Source of the DNA: Pseudomaricurvus hydrocarbonicus
Lineage (GTDB): Bacteria; Pseudomonadota; Gammaproteobacteria; Pseudomonadales; Cellvibrionaceae
Length of the DNA: 64,000 nucleotides
Assembly (NCBI RefSeq): GCF_011602365.1
Contig: NZ_JAAONZ010000001.1
Coordinates: 372,001 to 436,000, forward strand
Reading direction: 5' to 3'
The translations under genes and the position numbers were made by a program. The notes beneath the pieces were generated by a model. The model did no database searches and had not been told where the DNA came from. It saw only the letters and a list, made by a program, of their open reading frames with translations. This document shows, one piece after another, positions 46,186-56,537 of this stretch (positions within the stretch are counted from its first letter, which is position 1; the number at the start of each line of letters is the position of its first letter).

Positions 46186-47277
46186 TTATTCCGGGGGCCA
46201 GTCCCCGTTGTGATCCGCTCGAAAAAAGGGCTGGGAATACCAGTAAAAGCGTCCATCATCCGCAGCCGCCGTGCAATTAATTCGGCTTCTGCCCAACGGT
46301 AAATCGGCCGACAGATGCACCGTGATCCGCTGCCCACTCACCTCCGTCCTGAGGCCATCCTGGCCGGAGGCAAAACAGTGAACCCGGTTTGCCGGCACCG
46401 ACCCGGCGAGCTCCAACATCAAGCTGGGGCGAAAATTACCCGTCTCCAAAACCGGCTCCAGATCACCGCGACTCCATTGCCCATCGCGCCCAAGACGCTT
46501 GACGGGCAGCGGTAAACTGCCGGCCTTGACCACAAAATTTTCCGGAGCCCCGTAAACGCCACCGAAAGGAAAACGCGGCAGCGCCTGCGGTGAATGCGAC
46601 GTGCCAAGCGGTCCGGAATGCTGCCCAAAACCCACAAACTTCAGGGATTTCAGCAGCGCCACCAAATGCAAGTCATACTCGCCGTAGGGGTAGGCCAATA
46701 TGCGGTGACTTTGCCCGGTTTCGGTTTCAATGCGCATTTCCGCCTGCAACACATCAGTGGTTATGCGCTGACGCCACTGCGCCCGGCTCTCTCCCTGCCG
46801 CAAGCGAATCATGTGTGCATGATCCACCGTATGATTGGCAATGGTAGCGCCCTGCTCCGCCATTTCACGCAATTGCTCCCAGCTCACAAACTCGTGCCAG
46901 CGCTCATCAATGGGTCGGGTGTTCACAAACACCGTAAATGGCCAGCCCCTTTTTTGCAGCGCCGGGAAGGCTTCGGTATAAACGCTCAAATAACCGTCAT
47001 CGAAGGTAATCGCAACCTGCCTGAGGCGCTGCGTCGGTGTGTCAGCATAGCGCTGCAGCAACTCAGGCAGCGGCACCACCTGATAACCTTGCTCCGCCAG
47101 GATCTCGAGATGACGCCGAAACAGCGCCACCGGGGTGGATGTTGATGCCGGAGTTTCATCCGACACATGATGGTATTGCAGCACCACAGCCGCGGCTGAC
47201 AACCCCGACCACAGTAACCCCAAGCTGAGCGAACACGCCAGCAACCAGCCTGTTGAATTCACCTTCCCGGCCATCAT
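46186..47277 (-). CDS. Polysaccharide deacetylase (NodB fold), secreted
   Basis: About 363 residues from paired ATGs at 47277/47274 with GGAG upstream; the frame is open to 47325. Signal peptide STGWLLACSLSLGLLWSGLSAA. The NodB domain begins VVLQYHHVS and has the catalytic base and metal Asp in ITFDDGY, metal His pair in NHTVDH, and LAYPYGEYD. The C-terminal ~110 residues form a beta-rich domain. The layout resembles PgaB-type N-deacetylases but without the C-terminal hydrolase domain. The target sugar polymer is unknown. It converges on the Bax-like gene. Confidence 0.86.
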   Translation of the reverse strand: MMAGKVNSTGWLLACSLSLGLLWSGLSAAAVVLQYHHVSDETPASTSTPVALFRRHLEILAEQGYQVVPLPELLQRYADTPTQRLRQVAITFDDGYLSVYTEAFPALQKRGWPFTVFVNTRPIDERWHEFVSWEQLREMAEQGATIANHTVDHAHMIRLRQGESRAQWRQRITTDVLQAEMRIETETGQSHRILAYPYGEYDLHLVALLKSLKFVGFGQHSGPLGTSHSPQALPRFPFGGVYGAPENFVVKAGSLPLPVKRLGRDGQWSRGDLEPVLETGNFRPSLMLELAGSVPANRVHCFASGQDGLRTEVSGQRITVHLSADLPLGRSRINCTAAADDGRFYWYSQPFFRADHNGDWPPE

Positions 47278-47519
47278 AACCACCACTCCACCCAGACACC
47301 TTGCTAACATAGACCTTGCGCGCATCTCCCTCTGCCCCGCAACACGGGTTTGCTTCCCACCGGACTATAACCTGTAGCTGACACTACTGTCGCCTTTCCC
47401 ACACAGGACGCAACCATAAAACCCACGCTGGCATGAAATGCTTCCCTAAAGGTGACAGCGTGGGGTTTTTACACCATCATCTTGAACAGTGTCTCTCAAT
47501 TCGGGGGCGATCTTTCGCC

Positions 47520-49289
47520 ATGGCCATTCAATCCCTCACGCCCACCGCCAAGCGCATAGCCAAAACCATTCTGAATGGCTTTGACGCGTATTTTGCCGAC
47601 TTTCAAAACATGACTCTCGGAGCAAAAGCCCGTTTTGAAAAAGCCAACTGGCAGGGCATTCAGGATGCCCACTACCATCGTATTGAGCTGTATAAAAACA
47701 AAGTCGAACAGGTATGCAAGCTGGTCGAAGGGGTCACCAGTAAAGACGTCAGCGATTTGAAGTTGTGGCAACAAATCAAGACAGCCTATGCTCAGTTGAC
47801 GGACGGACACAGCAATTATGAAATTGCCGAAACCTTTTTCAACTCCATCTTTTGCGCCCATTTCCATCACCACCACATTCACGACCGCAATATGTTTGTC
47901 AAAGCCTCACGACCACTGGATGACAAGCCCTTAAAGGATTACAGCATTTATCAAAGCTATGACGTCGGCGACAACCTGAAAGACACGCTGCTGCAAGTCA
48001 TGACGGACTTTGAATTTTCCGTGCCCTGGGAAAACATCAACCGCGACCTGGACAATGTCATCGCCACCATCCGCGAAAAAGTTCCCGCTGGAGCGAATGG
48101 TCTGTGGCAAGGCTTACGCCTCGACATTCTGGAAACCGTTTTTTATCGCAACAAAGGCGCGTATTTGATGGGGCGGGTCAACCTCGGCAAGGGCTATATT
48201 CCCATTGTCCTGCCTATGCTCAATAACGAAGAAAACGGTATCTATATTGACACCGCTATTTTGGATCAGGACGGTGCCAGCATCATTTTCAGTTTTACCC
48301 GCTCTTATTTTATGGTGGATGCCCCCATCCCCTCTCGTCTGGTGCGTTTTATCAGTTCCTTCATGCCGAACAAGGAAATCTCGGAGATTTACACCGCAAT
48401 TGGCTTTAACAAGCACGGTAAAACCGAGTTCTATCGTCACATCCTGTTGCACATGAAAAACAGCAACGACCAATTCATCATCGCACCGGGGATCAAAGGA
48501 ATGGTAATGACGGTATTCACCCTGCCCTCTTACGACATCGTCTTTAAAATCATCAAAGATAAATTTGATTACCCGAAACAGGTGACCGAGGCCATTGTCA
48601 GAGAAAAATACAAACTGGTTTCCCGCAGTGAGCGGGCCGGACGCATGGCAGACACACAGGAATATTCCAATTTTATTTTTTACCGCAATCGCTTTTGCGA
48701 TGAGCTGTTGCAGGAATTGCAACAGGTGGCGCCTTCGAAACTGGAAATCACCGACAAATTGGTCATCATCAAACACGTGTACACTGAACGCCGAATGATC
48801 CCTCTCAATCTGTATTTGAAAGATGCCAGCAAAGATCAGATTTACGATGTCATGGATGAATACGGCAACGCCATCAAGCAACTGGCGGCGGCCAATATCT
48901 TTACCGGCGACATGTTGCTGAAAAACTTCGGCGTCACCCGTCACGGCCGGGTGGTGTTTTACGATTACGATGAAATTTGTGCGATAACGGAGTGCAATTT
49001 TCGCAAGATTCCCGAACCGCGTAATGAAGTGGACGAAATGTCCGACCGACCCTGGTACACCGTGGGTGAAAATGACATCTTCCCGGAGGAATTCCGCCTG
49101 TTCTTCAGCGGTAACCCCATCGCCCGCAAAGCGTTTGAATCACAACACAGCGACCTCTATGACTATCGCTACTGGCAACACATTCAGAACTCGCTGCGCA
49201 ACGGGCACATTGAAAACACCTACCCCTACCGGCGCAAACTGCGCTTCAATCGCCATCGGCCGTCAACCGAGCTCCTTAACTGCGATTAG
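47520..49289 (+). CDS. aceK: Isocitrate dehydrogenase kinase/phosphatase
   Basis: 589 residues from the ATG at 47520, where similarity begins (TAKRIAKTILNGFDAYF); the frame extends upstream to 47433 without support. Landmarks: ATP-binding APGIKGMVMTVFTLPSYD, LIIKHVYTERRMIPLNLYL in the kinase core, and VFYDYDEICAITECNF. AceK switches isocitrate dehydrogenase off and on, sending carbon through the glyoxylate shunt during growth on acetate or fatty acids. aceA and aceB are not adjacent. It lies next to the lipid/glycerol island, converging on its TetR gene. Confidence 0.97.
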   Translation: MAIQSLTPTAKRIAKTILNGFDAYFADFQNMTLGAKARFEKANWQGIQDAHYHRIELYKNKVEQVCKLVEGVTSKDVSDLKLWQQIKTAYAQLTDGHSNYEIAETFFNSIFCAHFHHHHIHDRNMFVKASRPLDDKPLKDYSIYQSYDVGDNLKDTLLQVMTDFEFSVPWENINRDLDNVIATIREKVPAGANGLWQGLRLDILETVFYRNKGAYLMGRVNLGKGYIPIVLPMLNNEENGIYIDTAILDQDGASIIFSFTRSYFMVDAPIPSRLVRFISSFMPNKEISEIYTAIGFNKHGKTEFYRHILLHMKNSNDQFIIAPGIKGMVMTVFTLPSYDIVFKIIKDKFDYPKQVTEAIVREKYKLVSRSERAGRMADTQEYSNFIFYRNRFCDELLQELQQVAPSKLEITDKLVIIKHVYTERRMIPLNLYLKDASKDQIYDVMDEYGNAIKQLAAANIFTGDMLLKNFGVTRHGRVVFYDYDEICAITECNFRKIPEPRNEVDEMSDRPWYTVGENDIFPEEFRLFFSGNPIARKAFESQHSDLYDYRYWQHIQNSLRNGHIENTYPYRRKLRFNRHRPSTELLNCD

Positions 49290-49313
49290 AGTGGTTTTAA
49301 TGACAACACCCTT

Positions 49314-49343
49314 AAAAAAAGGCTGCCAGGTAACCTGGCAGCC
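49314..49343 (-). terminator. Strong intrinsic terminator of the lipid operon
   Basis: GGCTGCCAGG (49321-49330) and CCTGGCAGCC (49334-49343) form a perfect 10-base stem with a TAA loop. On the minus strand it is followed directly by seven T (complement of 49314-49320). It lies 32 bases past the TetR stop, ending the leftward operon. Confidence 0.92.
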
Positions 49344-49374
49344 ACAAGCATGAACAGCCACATAAGCAAAAACA

Positions 49375-50028
49375 CTAACCGTCAACACCTTCCAGAATAG
49401 CTGAAATGAGAGGCCGGCATATTTGTCGATAAGAACAGCCAAACACCAGTTTATTGGCCAAATACAAGGAGGCGACACCATGTAAGGTTGACCAGACCAC
49501 ATGAGCAGTCTCATTAAGATCAAGGCGACTCCCCTGCGACAACATGCGATCTTCAACAGCGCCTTTAACTTCAAGCCAAGAGCCAGGCTGTCTCTTGGCC
49601 GATTCACCAAACTCCGCCTTAATAACAGCTGGATTTTCAAATGCCCACAAGTCAAACATCAACCTATAAGCATTGGGCTTGTAATAAGCAAATAACAAGT
49701 ATCCACGACACATATAAGGCAGTGTCTCTGCCTGAGTTTTTGCTTTCGATTTTGCTCTGATCAACGATTGGGTAAACTGCCTGAACGAGCGGGTGCGCAA
49801 CTCCATCAACAAATGATCTTTGCTGGGGAAATAACGATACGGCATCATCGCTGACACTCCCAGAGCCTTAGCCACATCCCGCATCACAATAGCATTCAGA
49901 CCACCGGCACTGAACAATTCCAAAGCTGCATTGCAGATCGCGTCTTTGGTATCCATATGACCTGCAGCCAAAACAGCAGGGTCGGCCGGGGGCCGCCCCC
50001 TTCGCTTGGCTTTTGGCTTAATCTGCAT
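49375..50028 (-). CDS. TetR family transcriptional regulator
   Basis: 217 residues. A basic N-terminal arm KRRGRPP precedes the TetR helix-turn-helix (about 27-75: AICNAALELFSAGG, MRDVAKALGVSAMMPYRYFPSKDHLL). The ligand domain (80-217) includes YMCRGYLLFAYYKPNAYRLMFDLW and HVVWSTLHGVASLYLANKL. It is the last gene of the operon with the acyl-CoA synthetase, hydrolase and TonB receptor, 79 bases past the synthetase stop, so it likely controls them in response to a lipid or acyl-CoA. This ligand is inference. Confidence 0.88.
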   Translation of the reverse strand: MQIKPKAKRRGRPPADPAVLAAGHMDTKDAICNAALELFSAGGLNAIVMRDVAKALGVSAMMPYRYFPSKDHLLMELRTRSFRQFTQSLIRAKSKAKTQAETLPYMCRGYLLFAYYKPNAYRLMFDLWAFENPAVIKAEFGESAKRQPGSWLEVKGAVEDRMLSQGSRLDLNETAHVVWSTLHGVASLYLANKLVFGCSYRQICRPLISAILEGVDG

Positions 50029-50107
50029 ACTACTGTCCTTTTTAACACTGCATTTTCGAGTTCAATTTTTACACGGCAACTCTGAGCGCAAAGCACGACA
50101 AAATTAA

Positions 50108-51709
50108 TCAACTGAGGGCTTGCAATAAAGTCAAATTAAGATCACGTTTGAGTATCTTGCCCGTCGGATTGGTCGGCATTGATTCTATAATGGCAACTTT
50201 ACGTGGGTATTTATATAGTGCAATTTTTTGTTTGCACCATTGAACCACTTCCCAAGCATCGACAAGCGCCCCAGTCCTTAACGTAACAAAAGCCGCTATT
50301 TCCTGCCCTACAAATTCGTCATCGACACCGACCACAGCTGCCAGGGTAACATCAGGATGCTCCATCAGCACTGCTTCCACTTCAGACGGGTACACATTGT
50401 ACCCATTTCGGATGATCAGCTCCTTACGTCTATCAAATAAAAAGAGACGCCCCTCTTTATCTACGCGGCCCAGATCTCCTGTTGCAAACCATTCATTCCG
50501 AGCCCTTGGCTGGAAAACACCATCCACATAATACCCTTGAAAGATATTTTCGCCCCGAATCTCTAGCTCTCCGCTATCAGGCTCACTGGGCTCAAGCGCA
50601 GCAATACGCCATTCAATGGTGGGTAAAATTGTACCAACACCCCCAGAAGAAGGCTTTGATGTATCTTCCAAAGCAATACAGCACCCTACTTCCGTCATGC
50701 CATACCCCTGATGAATCGGTCGGCCAAATCCAGCCTTAAAACCGTTACTCACTGACTCCGCCAAACCCGAACCACCTGATAACGCCACCCGCAGGTGACG
50801 TCCTGCTTTTTGGGCGCTCTCCCGATGCATTGCCGCTAAAGAGGTTAATGCAGAGTAGGTCGTGGGTACTGCCGCCATGACCGTTGGCTCCCATTTCACC
50901 ATAGCCTCAAACACAGATTCAGGTGATGGCCTGGGAACCAGCACCAACTGGGCATTCGCCAATAGACCACCCAGCATCAGCACCAACTGCCCGAACACAT
51001 GCGCCAACGGTAAAGGGCAGAGCAACACATCATCAGGACGAATATCTAAAGCACAGTTGGCCGCCTGTACATTACGGATAAGAGCTCCATGGGTCAAAGA
51101 AACGCCTTTCGGCCGCCCTGACGTGCCCGATGTGAAGAGAATCAGGGCCTCTTGCTCATCATGGCGCACCTCCACTGGATGATGGTGGTTGACATCACTC
51201 ATATACAGTTCGAGTGGAAGTTCTTGCTCAGAGAACGATTCAAAGTCTGATGCAGATCCCATATACGCAATATTCGCTGACGGTACGCGACTGATCACAA
51301 TGTCCGGCAGCTGACTTAACACAGGAACTACCCCCCTCTCAGACACCGTCAGAATCAACTTCGGCTGCATTGACGTGAGGATGTAGTCTATTTCTGACAC
51401 GCCCAACACGGGGTTAAGCGCAATCACTGTCAAGCCTGCCCGATGGGCAGCAAAATAAGCTACTACGAATTCCACCCCCGTTGGCAACAATAAAATAATC
51501 CGGTCGCCCGGCTCCAGCCCCAAGTTAGTGAATGCGCCGCGAGTGCGATCAATCCGGTCATGGAGCTCCTGATAGGATAGCGACGTAGTACCCACAGTAA
51601 GGGCCGGCCGGTCAGAGTACTGCACATCTGATACGACCGTCGACAATTGCTGGAGCCGTGTATCCGTTTCACCCTGGGCATCGATGTCAAAACTAACAGG
51701 AGGGCGCAT
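50108..51709 (-). CDS. Acyl-CoA synthetase (AMP-forming)
   Basis: About 533 residues from the ATG at 51709 (MRPPVSFDID), giving a 17-base overlap with the hydrolase gene; a longer frame to 51766 would overlap much more. ANL superfamily motifs are complete: P-loop LFTSGTSGRPKGVSLTH, HVFGQLVLMLGGLL, A5 YGMTEVG, A7 WFATGDLGR, A8 RKELIIRNGYNVYPSEVE and A10 PTNPTGKILKRDL. It adenylates a carboxylic acid and makes the CoA thioester; medium- or long-chain fatty acids are most likely given the adjacent lipase-like gene. Cytoplasmic or membrane associated. Confidence 0.9.
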   Translation of the reverse strand: MRPPVSFDIDAQGETDTRLQQLSTVVSDVQYSDRPALTVGTTSLSYQELHDRIDRTRGAFTNLGLEPGDRIILLLPTGVEFVVAYFAAHRAGLTVIALNPVLGVSEIDYILTSMQPKLILTVSERGVVPVLSQLPDIVISRVPSANIAYMGSASDFESFSEQELPLELYMSDVNHHHPVEVRHDEQEALILFTSGTSGRPKGVSLTHGALIRNVQAANCALDIRPDDVLLCPLPLAHVFGQLVLMLGGLLANAQLVLVPRPSPESVFEAMVKWEPTVMAAVPTTYSALTSLAAMHRESAQKAGRHLRVALSGGSGLAESVSNGFKAGFGRPIHQGYGMTEVGCCIALEDTSKPSSGGVGTILPTIEWRIAALEPSEPDSGELEIRGENIFQGYYVDGVFQPRARNEWFATGDLGRVDKEGRLFLFDRRKELIIRNGYNVYPSEVEAVLMEHPDVTLAAVVGVDDEFVGQEIAAFVTLRTGALVDAWEVVQWCKQKIALYKYPRKVAIIESMPTNPTGKILKRDLNLTLLQALS

Positions 51710-52643
51710 TACAAGGCCCCTTTTTGTTGATTTGGCAGATCCCCCCTTGTTCAATCTGACTCTCAAGCCAAGACAACAAGTGTGATACGACCTGATCGCG
51801 ATTCACTTCATTGAGAATCTCATGCCTACCCTCCGGGTAACAGACATACTCGGGATTCAAACCCGCTTCCCGATAACGCTCAAGTAGAGGTTCAACTCGA
51901 CCAAATCCACTTACCAGCGGATCTTTGCCGCCAACCAACACATACATCGGCAAGCCCTTTTTGATCTTCTTTAATAGTGCAATATCTGCAAGTCGGTCTG
52001 CATAAGCCAGCATCGAGCCCATAGAATCAGGTGTTAAGGCAAATCCACATAATGGATCCTGAATATATTTATCCACTTCAACCGGATCGCTGCTGAGCCA
52101 GTCGTGAGGTGTTCTTCCGGGTTCAAAGTTTTTATTCAGCTCCTTCATCACATCATCAGCCGCAGCGACAGATGCGGCGATCAATTCTACTGCCGCGGTT
52201 CCCACTAAGATTATTCCGTCAAGCTTTTCAGAATAGTCCTGCAGAAAAGCTTGTGCAATGAACGAACCCATGCTGTGACCGAGTAAATACAGAGGAAGTG
52301 TCGGATGTTCACGCCGGGCCACATTTACCAGCGCACAAAGGTCATCAATAACGGCAGCAAAACCGCCGCTGCCAAAATCACCTGGCGCGCTGCAGTTAGT
52401 CGTCATGGTTTGCCCATGTCCACGATGGTCGATGCCGTAAATCGAAAACCCCGCATCAAACAATCCGGTCAGCGCAGGAGGGTATCGACGCGCATGCTCA
52501 CCCATGCCATGCGCGATAACTACTAACGCTTTAGGGTTACTTACCTCCCAACGGTAAGCAACCAGTTTATGGTCCTCAGAGACATGTGGCGCGTTGTCAC
52601 CGGGCCGATCCAGTTCAAAGACAGTTTGCGTATAGTTAGTCAT
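51693..52643 (-). CDS. Alpha/beta hydrolase, monoacylglycerol lipase-like
   Basis: 316 residues of the serine aminopeptidase/lysophospholipase (Hydrolase_4) group. Catalytic triad: S124 in LGHSMGS, D241 in VGGKDPLV and H274 in EGRHEILNE; oxyanion region AHGMGEHARRY and YGIDHRGHGQT are typical of monoacylglycerol lipases. No signal peptide, so it should act in the cytoplasm. The start overlaps the TonB receptor stop by one base (TAATG) and its end overlaps the acyl-CoA synthetase start, indicating tight coupling. The adjoining synthetase and glycerol genes favour a glyceride substrate. Confidence 0.88.
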   Translation of the reverse strand: MTNYTQTVFELDRPGDNAPHVSEDHKLVAYRWEVSNPKALVVIAHGMGEHARRYPPALTGLFDAGFSIYGIDHRGHGQTMTTNCSAPGDFGSGGFAAVIDDLCALVNVARREHPTLPLYLLGHSMGSFIAQAFLQDYSEKLDGIILVGTAAVELIAASVAAADDVMKELNKNFEPGRTPHDWLSSDPVEVDKYIQDPLCGFALTPDSMGSMLAYADRLADIALLKKIKKGLPMYVLVGGKDPLVSGFGRVEPLLERYREAGLNPEYVCYPEGRHEILNEVNRDQVVSHLLSWLESQIEQGGICQINKKGPCNAPSC

Positions 52644-54796
52644 TAGAAATTCACCGTAAAATCGATTCCGAAACGACGAGGGAAAGGCACCGTGGTAAAG
52701 CGAGTTGCTGTATTTGCATCAGTTTCCACGCCAGTCACCTCATCATTATCCGTCAGATTCTTACCGTAAATTGACAATTCATATTTCTCAGAAGGGCTTC
52801 GATAAGCAATTCGAGCACCCACATCCCAAAAGGAATCCGCCTTAAACTCATCCGCATTCGTGGCATGAAAATACTGCGAACCCACGTAGTTGGCATCGGC
52901 GTGAAAATTAATGCTTCCGTTATCGCCCAGATACACCAAATAGTCACCAGAAACGTTGAAGGTCATCTTCGGAGCCTCAATTAATTCGTTGCCAGACAGG
53001 TCAACCCCATTGAGAACCAGATCTTCATACTCGCTGTCCAATAAACCCAGGCCGGCATTAAACCGCAGATTTTCCGTAGCCTGAAGCGCCACCTCTACCT
53101 CCAGCCCGGTAACTTTTGAGCTTCCGGCATTCAGCAATTGCTGCTGACCAATATTGACCACATTCAAAAACTGTTGGTCGGTAAAATCGTAATAAAACAA
53201 AGAAGAATTAATTGTAAGGCGGCGATCTAACCACTGTGATTTGTAACCCACTTCATAGGCTTTAATTTTCTCCGGATCGGCCACATTAATTTCTGAGGGG
53301 CTTAAGGCACCGCCGTTGATTGCGCTACTGCGATAACCATAAGCAAACTGAGCATACAGCATGGACTCATCAGCCAAGTGCAGTCGCACACCCACACGCC
53401 CAGTGGGCTCACTGTCTTCGTAACCCACTTTCCCGGATTGTAACGGTACGACCGGTGTCACCTGAAAATCTTCCAGATAACCTTCATCGTCAGAAAGACG
53501 CAACCCGCCATAAAGGGTAAAAATATCACCGATATCGTAAGTACCATCAAAATATACCGCATACGATTGTCGGGTCTGCCTGTAACTTTGCCCTAACACA
53601 GGGCCACCAAACTCTTCCAGAACATGATAGGTTGTTGCAATATCCACGACATCCTTGAAGTAATACAAACCGGCAATCCAGGTTATCCCACCTTCGCCAT
53701 TCGAGCTTAAGCGCAAATCCTGACTAGTTTCTTCATGCTCGGCACCAAAATCCAGGTGCAAGATATTGTTCATGGTTCCATCAGCGTCAACCAAATTGGA
53801 GAATTCACCCGAAACATGAGAGGTAATTGAGGTAAGGGTTGCAAAACCCAAATCCTTTTCCAACGTCAGATAGCCGCCTTCTCCCAACACCTCGATATCT
53901 CCCGAACGATCCGTTGCCAGTTCATGACTGTCCATCCGGGTTCCGTCAAAAGGGTTAATACGAGGATTGACACCCACAGCGTTGACCCCACCGGGCAACA
54001 GGCCATAGGTAATGGCGCCTACGGCCTTGGGGTTACTTTCTGTTCTAAAGAGTCGCAACGTTGTATCAAAGGTATCATCTACCCGATATCCCAAAGTTAA
54101 GCGAAACGATTTACGATCAATACTGGACAGGTCTTCACCATCCGGGTTTAGATTCTCCACATAACCATCCGAATCCCCCAGATTAAAAGCCAGTCGTGCA
54201 CTGAGCTTATCATCAATAAGTGGCACTTCTGCCGCACCTTTTAGCTCCCAGTAATCGTTTGAGGCGACACCACCAGTGATGTAAGCTTCCGATTCAAAGG
54301 TTGGGCGCTTGGAAATAAAGTTGATAGCGCCTGCTGTTGTGTTTTTGCCAAATAGTGTCCCCTGTGGACCACGCAGAACTTCGATACGTTCAATGTCAAA
54401 AATCTGTGCCCCACCCAGGTAAGAGGCGCCCACATAAACCTCGTCAAAAAATACCCCGGTTGGAGAAATGCCATTCAGGTTGAATTCTTTGGTTGAAATT
54501 CCGCGCATGGAAAACTTGGGCTGCATTTCATTACCCAGCACAGAAACCTGTAAGTTGGGTGCCTGGCGGGCGATTTCGGTACCGCTTTCTATGCGCGCAT
54601 TCTTCAAGTCGTCCTCATTCAACACCGTCTCGGAGATAGGCACCTCTTGCAGACTTTGCGAGCGTTTCTGAGCGGTCACCACGATCTCCTCAATTTCAAA
54701 GCCCGCCGCCACAGTGCCCTGAGCAATAGCTACCGACAGTATCGACCCACAAAACACAGCAGGCAGTTTCAGACTAGTTTTATTAGTTATTATCAT
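52643..54796 (-). CDS. TonB-dependent receptor, candidate lipid/acylglycerol receptor
   Basis: 717 residues. Signal peptide ends near VAA-GF; the TonB box is EEIVVTAQKRSQSLQEVP. The plug domain has RQAPNLQVSVLG, FSMRGIS, VFFDEVYVGASYLG and IERIEVLRGPQGTLFGKNTTAG, followed by a 22-strand barrel ending GIDFTVNF. This receptor type (the VTAQKR..VPIS class) usually serves hydrophobic or carbohydrate substrates in aquatic bacteria rather than siderophores. It heads the operon with hydrolase, acyl-CoA synthetase and TetR, so uptake of a lipid is proposed. No substrate can be read directly. Confidence 0.88.
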   Translation of the reverse strand: MIITNKTSLKLPAVFCGSILSVAIAQGTVAAGFEIEEIVVTAQKRSQSLQEVPISETVLNEDDLKNARIESGTEIARQAPNLQVSVLGNEMQPKFSMRGISTKEFNLNGISPTGVFFDEVYVGASYLGGAQIFDIERIEVLRGPQGTLFGKNTTAGAINFISKRPTFESEAYITGGVASNDYWELKGAAEVPLIDDKLSARLAFNLGDSDGYVENLNPDGEDLSSIDRKSFRLTLGYRVDDTFDTTLRLFRTESNPKAVGAITYGLLPGGVNAVGVNPRINPFDGTRMDSHELATDRSGDIEVLGEGGYLTLEKDLGFATLTSITSHVSGEFSNLVDADGTMNNILHLDFGAEHEETSQDLRLSSNGEGGITWIAGLYYFKDVVDIATTYHVLEEFGGPVLGQSYRQTRQSYAVYFDGTYDIGDIFTLYGGLRLSDDEGYLEDFQVTPVVPLQSGKVGYEDSEPTGRVGVRLHLADESMLYAQFAYGYRSSAINGGALSPSEINVADPEKIKAYEVGYKSQWLDRRLTINSSLFYYDFTDQQFLNVVNIGQQQLLNAGSSKVTGLEVEVALQATENLRFNAGLGLLDSEYEDLVLNGVDLSGNELIEAPKMTFNVSGDYLVYLGDNGSINFHADANYVGSQYFHATNADEFKADSFWDVGARIAYRSPSEKYELSIYGKNLTDNDEVTGVETDANTATRFTTVPFPRRFGIDFTVNF

Positions 54797-54889
54797 TTTG
54801 TACTCTCCAACTGGGGTGGGTTGAGGTTATCCTCGTGCTTCCCTCTCAGGCTTCAACACAAGAACACGCCCACCTTTTTAATTAAAGCT

Positions 54890-54914
54890 TACAGTGTAAA
54901 AAATATACAATGTA
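54890..54914. promoter_or_regulatory. Two TACANTGTA palindromes upstream of the lipid operon
   Basis: TACAGTGTA (54890-54898) and TACAATGTA (54906-54914) are short palindromes 16 bases apart, centred about 100 bases upstream of the receptor start. Such paired sites suit a dimeric regulator such as the operon's own TetR protein; no copy was seen upstream of the TetR gene itself. Confidence 0.4.
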
Positions 54915-54924
54915 AACTGTTAAT

Positions 54925-54949
54925 GCAAGACAATGTTTATACGTCTTGC
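54925..54949. repeat. Inverted repeat after glpK
   Basis: GCAAGAC (54925-54931) and GTCTTGC (54943-54949) form a perfect 7-base inverted repeat with an 11-base spacer, 17 bases past the glpK stop. Without a T-run it is either a weak terminator of glpK or a second operator for the receptor operon. Confidence 0.5.
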
Positions 54950-54965
54950 GAATAGCGAAATTCAT

Positions 54966-56525
54966 TTAAAGAAGATTAATAAATAGATCTGAGGACGAGG
55001 GATCTGCCTCAACTGAATGCGGGCCCTCTTCGGCAAAAGACTCCTTCTGAACACGCCTTACGGACTCCAGCCAGCCCCGATAAAGACGATCACGAAAAGC
55101 TTTTCCCATTTCCGGCTCAAAACGGCGTTCACTCGACCACAGTGACTCAAGATCATCGAGCGATCGGAACATCCCTGCCTGCAATCCCGCCAAACACGCC
55201 GCCCCAAGAGCCGTGGTTTCAATCACCGCCGGTCGTTCAACAACAGCGCCCAGGACATCCGCTAAAAACTGCATCAGCCAGTTATTCACCACCATGCCAC
55301 CATCCACTCTTAAGGTGACAGGTCGCTGCCCATCCTGTTCCATCGCTTTTTGCAAATCTTTAGTCTGATAGCAAACTGATTGCAGGCCCGCGGTAACAAT
55401 TTCCTTAATGCCCGTATCCCGTGTCAGACCAAACAGGGCGCCACGTGCAGACGGGTCCCAATATGGAGCGCCCAACCCAGTAAAGGCCGGCACCATGTAA
55501 ACGCCATGATCAACCGGCGTTCTCTGAGCCAGCGACTCCGTCTCTCCCGCACCTTTAATCAGCTGCAAACCATCGCGCAACCATTGAACCGCTGCCCCCG
55601 CCACAAAAATACTCCCCTCCAGGGCATACACAGGACGGCCTGCCAGCCGATACGCGACCGTTGTTAACAACCGACTACAAGAGACCAAAGGCTGATCTCC
55701 AGTATTGACCATGATAAAACAGCCGGTTCCATAGGTACTTTTGGCCATACCTTTATGGAAGCAAGCCTGACCGAAAAGTGCCGCCTGCTGATCACCCGCA
55801 ACACCCTGAATCGGGATTGCCCGGCCGAGAGCATGTGCGTCTGTCACGCCAAATTCATCCGCAGAATCCATGACTTCAGGCAACAGTGCTGCTGGAACCT
55901 GAAACAACTCCAGCAACTCCTCATCCCACTGTTGAGTATGAATATTAAACAGCATGGTACGGGATGCGTTGGTGGCATCCGTGCGATGAACTTGCCCACC
56001 CGTTAGTCGCCAAATCAAAAAGGTATCCACAGTGCCAAACGCAAGCTCGCCGCGCTCTGCCCGCTGCCTCAAGCCCGGCTCCGAGTCCAGCAGCCACTTC
56101 AGTTTGGTGGCGGAAAAGTAAGGATCAATCAACAAGCCCGTTTTTCCACTCACCCACTCTTCCAGACCCAGCTGCTTCAGCTGTTCACAGTAATCAGCTG
56201 TCCTGCGATCCTGCCATACGATCGCACGCCCAATCGCCTGACCGGTTTGTCGATCCCACAACAAGGTGGTTTCCCTTTGGTTAGTAATCCCCAAAGTTTC
56301 AATTAAGCCAACCTCTTCACCAAGCTGGTCAAACACCGACTGACAGACACTAACGACACTTTGCCAAATATCCTCCGGCTCATGCTCCACTAAACCATCA
56401 GCAGGAAAATGTTGCGGAAACTCCTTTTGCGCAGAAAACCGAATCCGACCACGCCCATCAAACAGCACAGCCCTCGAACTGGTGGTCCCCTGATCTACAG
56501 CCAGTATGTACTTTTCTATCGGCAC
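54966..56525 (-). CDS. glpK: Glycerol kinase
   Basis: 519 residues from a GTG at 56525 ([19 protein letters not shown]). FGGY kinase with the full family set: [83 protein letters not shown] and [19 protein letters not shown]. It phosphorylates glycerol to sn-glycerol 3-phosphate. It is about 17 residues longer than E. coli GlpK because of an acidic tail ([15 protein letters not shown]). No glpF facilitator gene is adjacent. GlpR-like half-sites lie just upstream. Confidence 0.97.
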   Translation of the reverse strand: MPIEKYILAVDQGTTSSRAVLFDGRGRIRFSAQKEFPQHFPADGLVEHEPEDIWQSVVSVCQSVFDQLGEEVGLIETLGITNQRETTLLWDRQTGQAIGRAIVWQDRRTADYCEQLKQLGLEEWVSGKTGLLIDPYFSATKLKWLLDSEPGLRQRAERGELAFGTVDTFLIWRLTGGQVHRTDATNASRTMLFNIHTQQWDEELLELFQVPAALLPEVMDSADEFGVTDAHALGRAIPIQGVAGDQQAALFGQACFHKGMAKSTYGTGCFIMVNTGDQPLVSCSRLLTTVAYRLAGRPVYALEGSIFVAGAAVQWLRDGLQLIKGAGETESLAQRTPVDHGVYMVPAFTGLGAPYWDPSARGALFGLTRDTGIKEIVTAGLQSVCYQTKDLQKAMEQDGQRPVTLRVDGGMVVNNWLMQFLADVLGAVVERPAVIETTALGAACLAGLQAGMFRSLDDLESLWSSERRFEPEMGKAFRDRLYRGWLESVRRVQKESFAEEGPHSVEADPSSSDLFINLL

Positions 56526-56537
56526 AAAAGCTCACTT

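Noticed and set aside
48114-48944. A 276-residue minus-strand frame inside aceK
   Set aside because: AceK is collinear with its family across this stretch; the antisense frame is a by-product.
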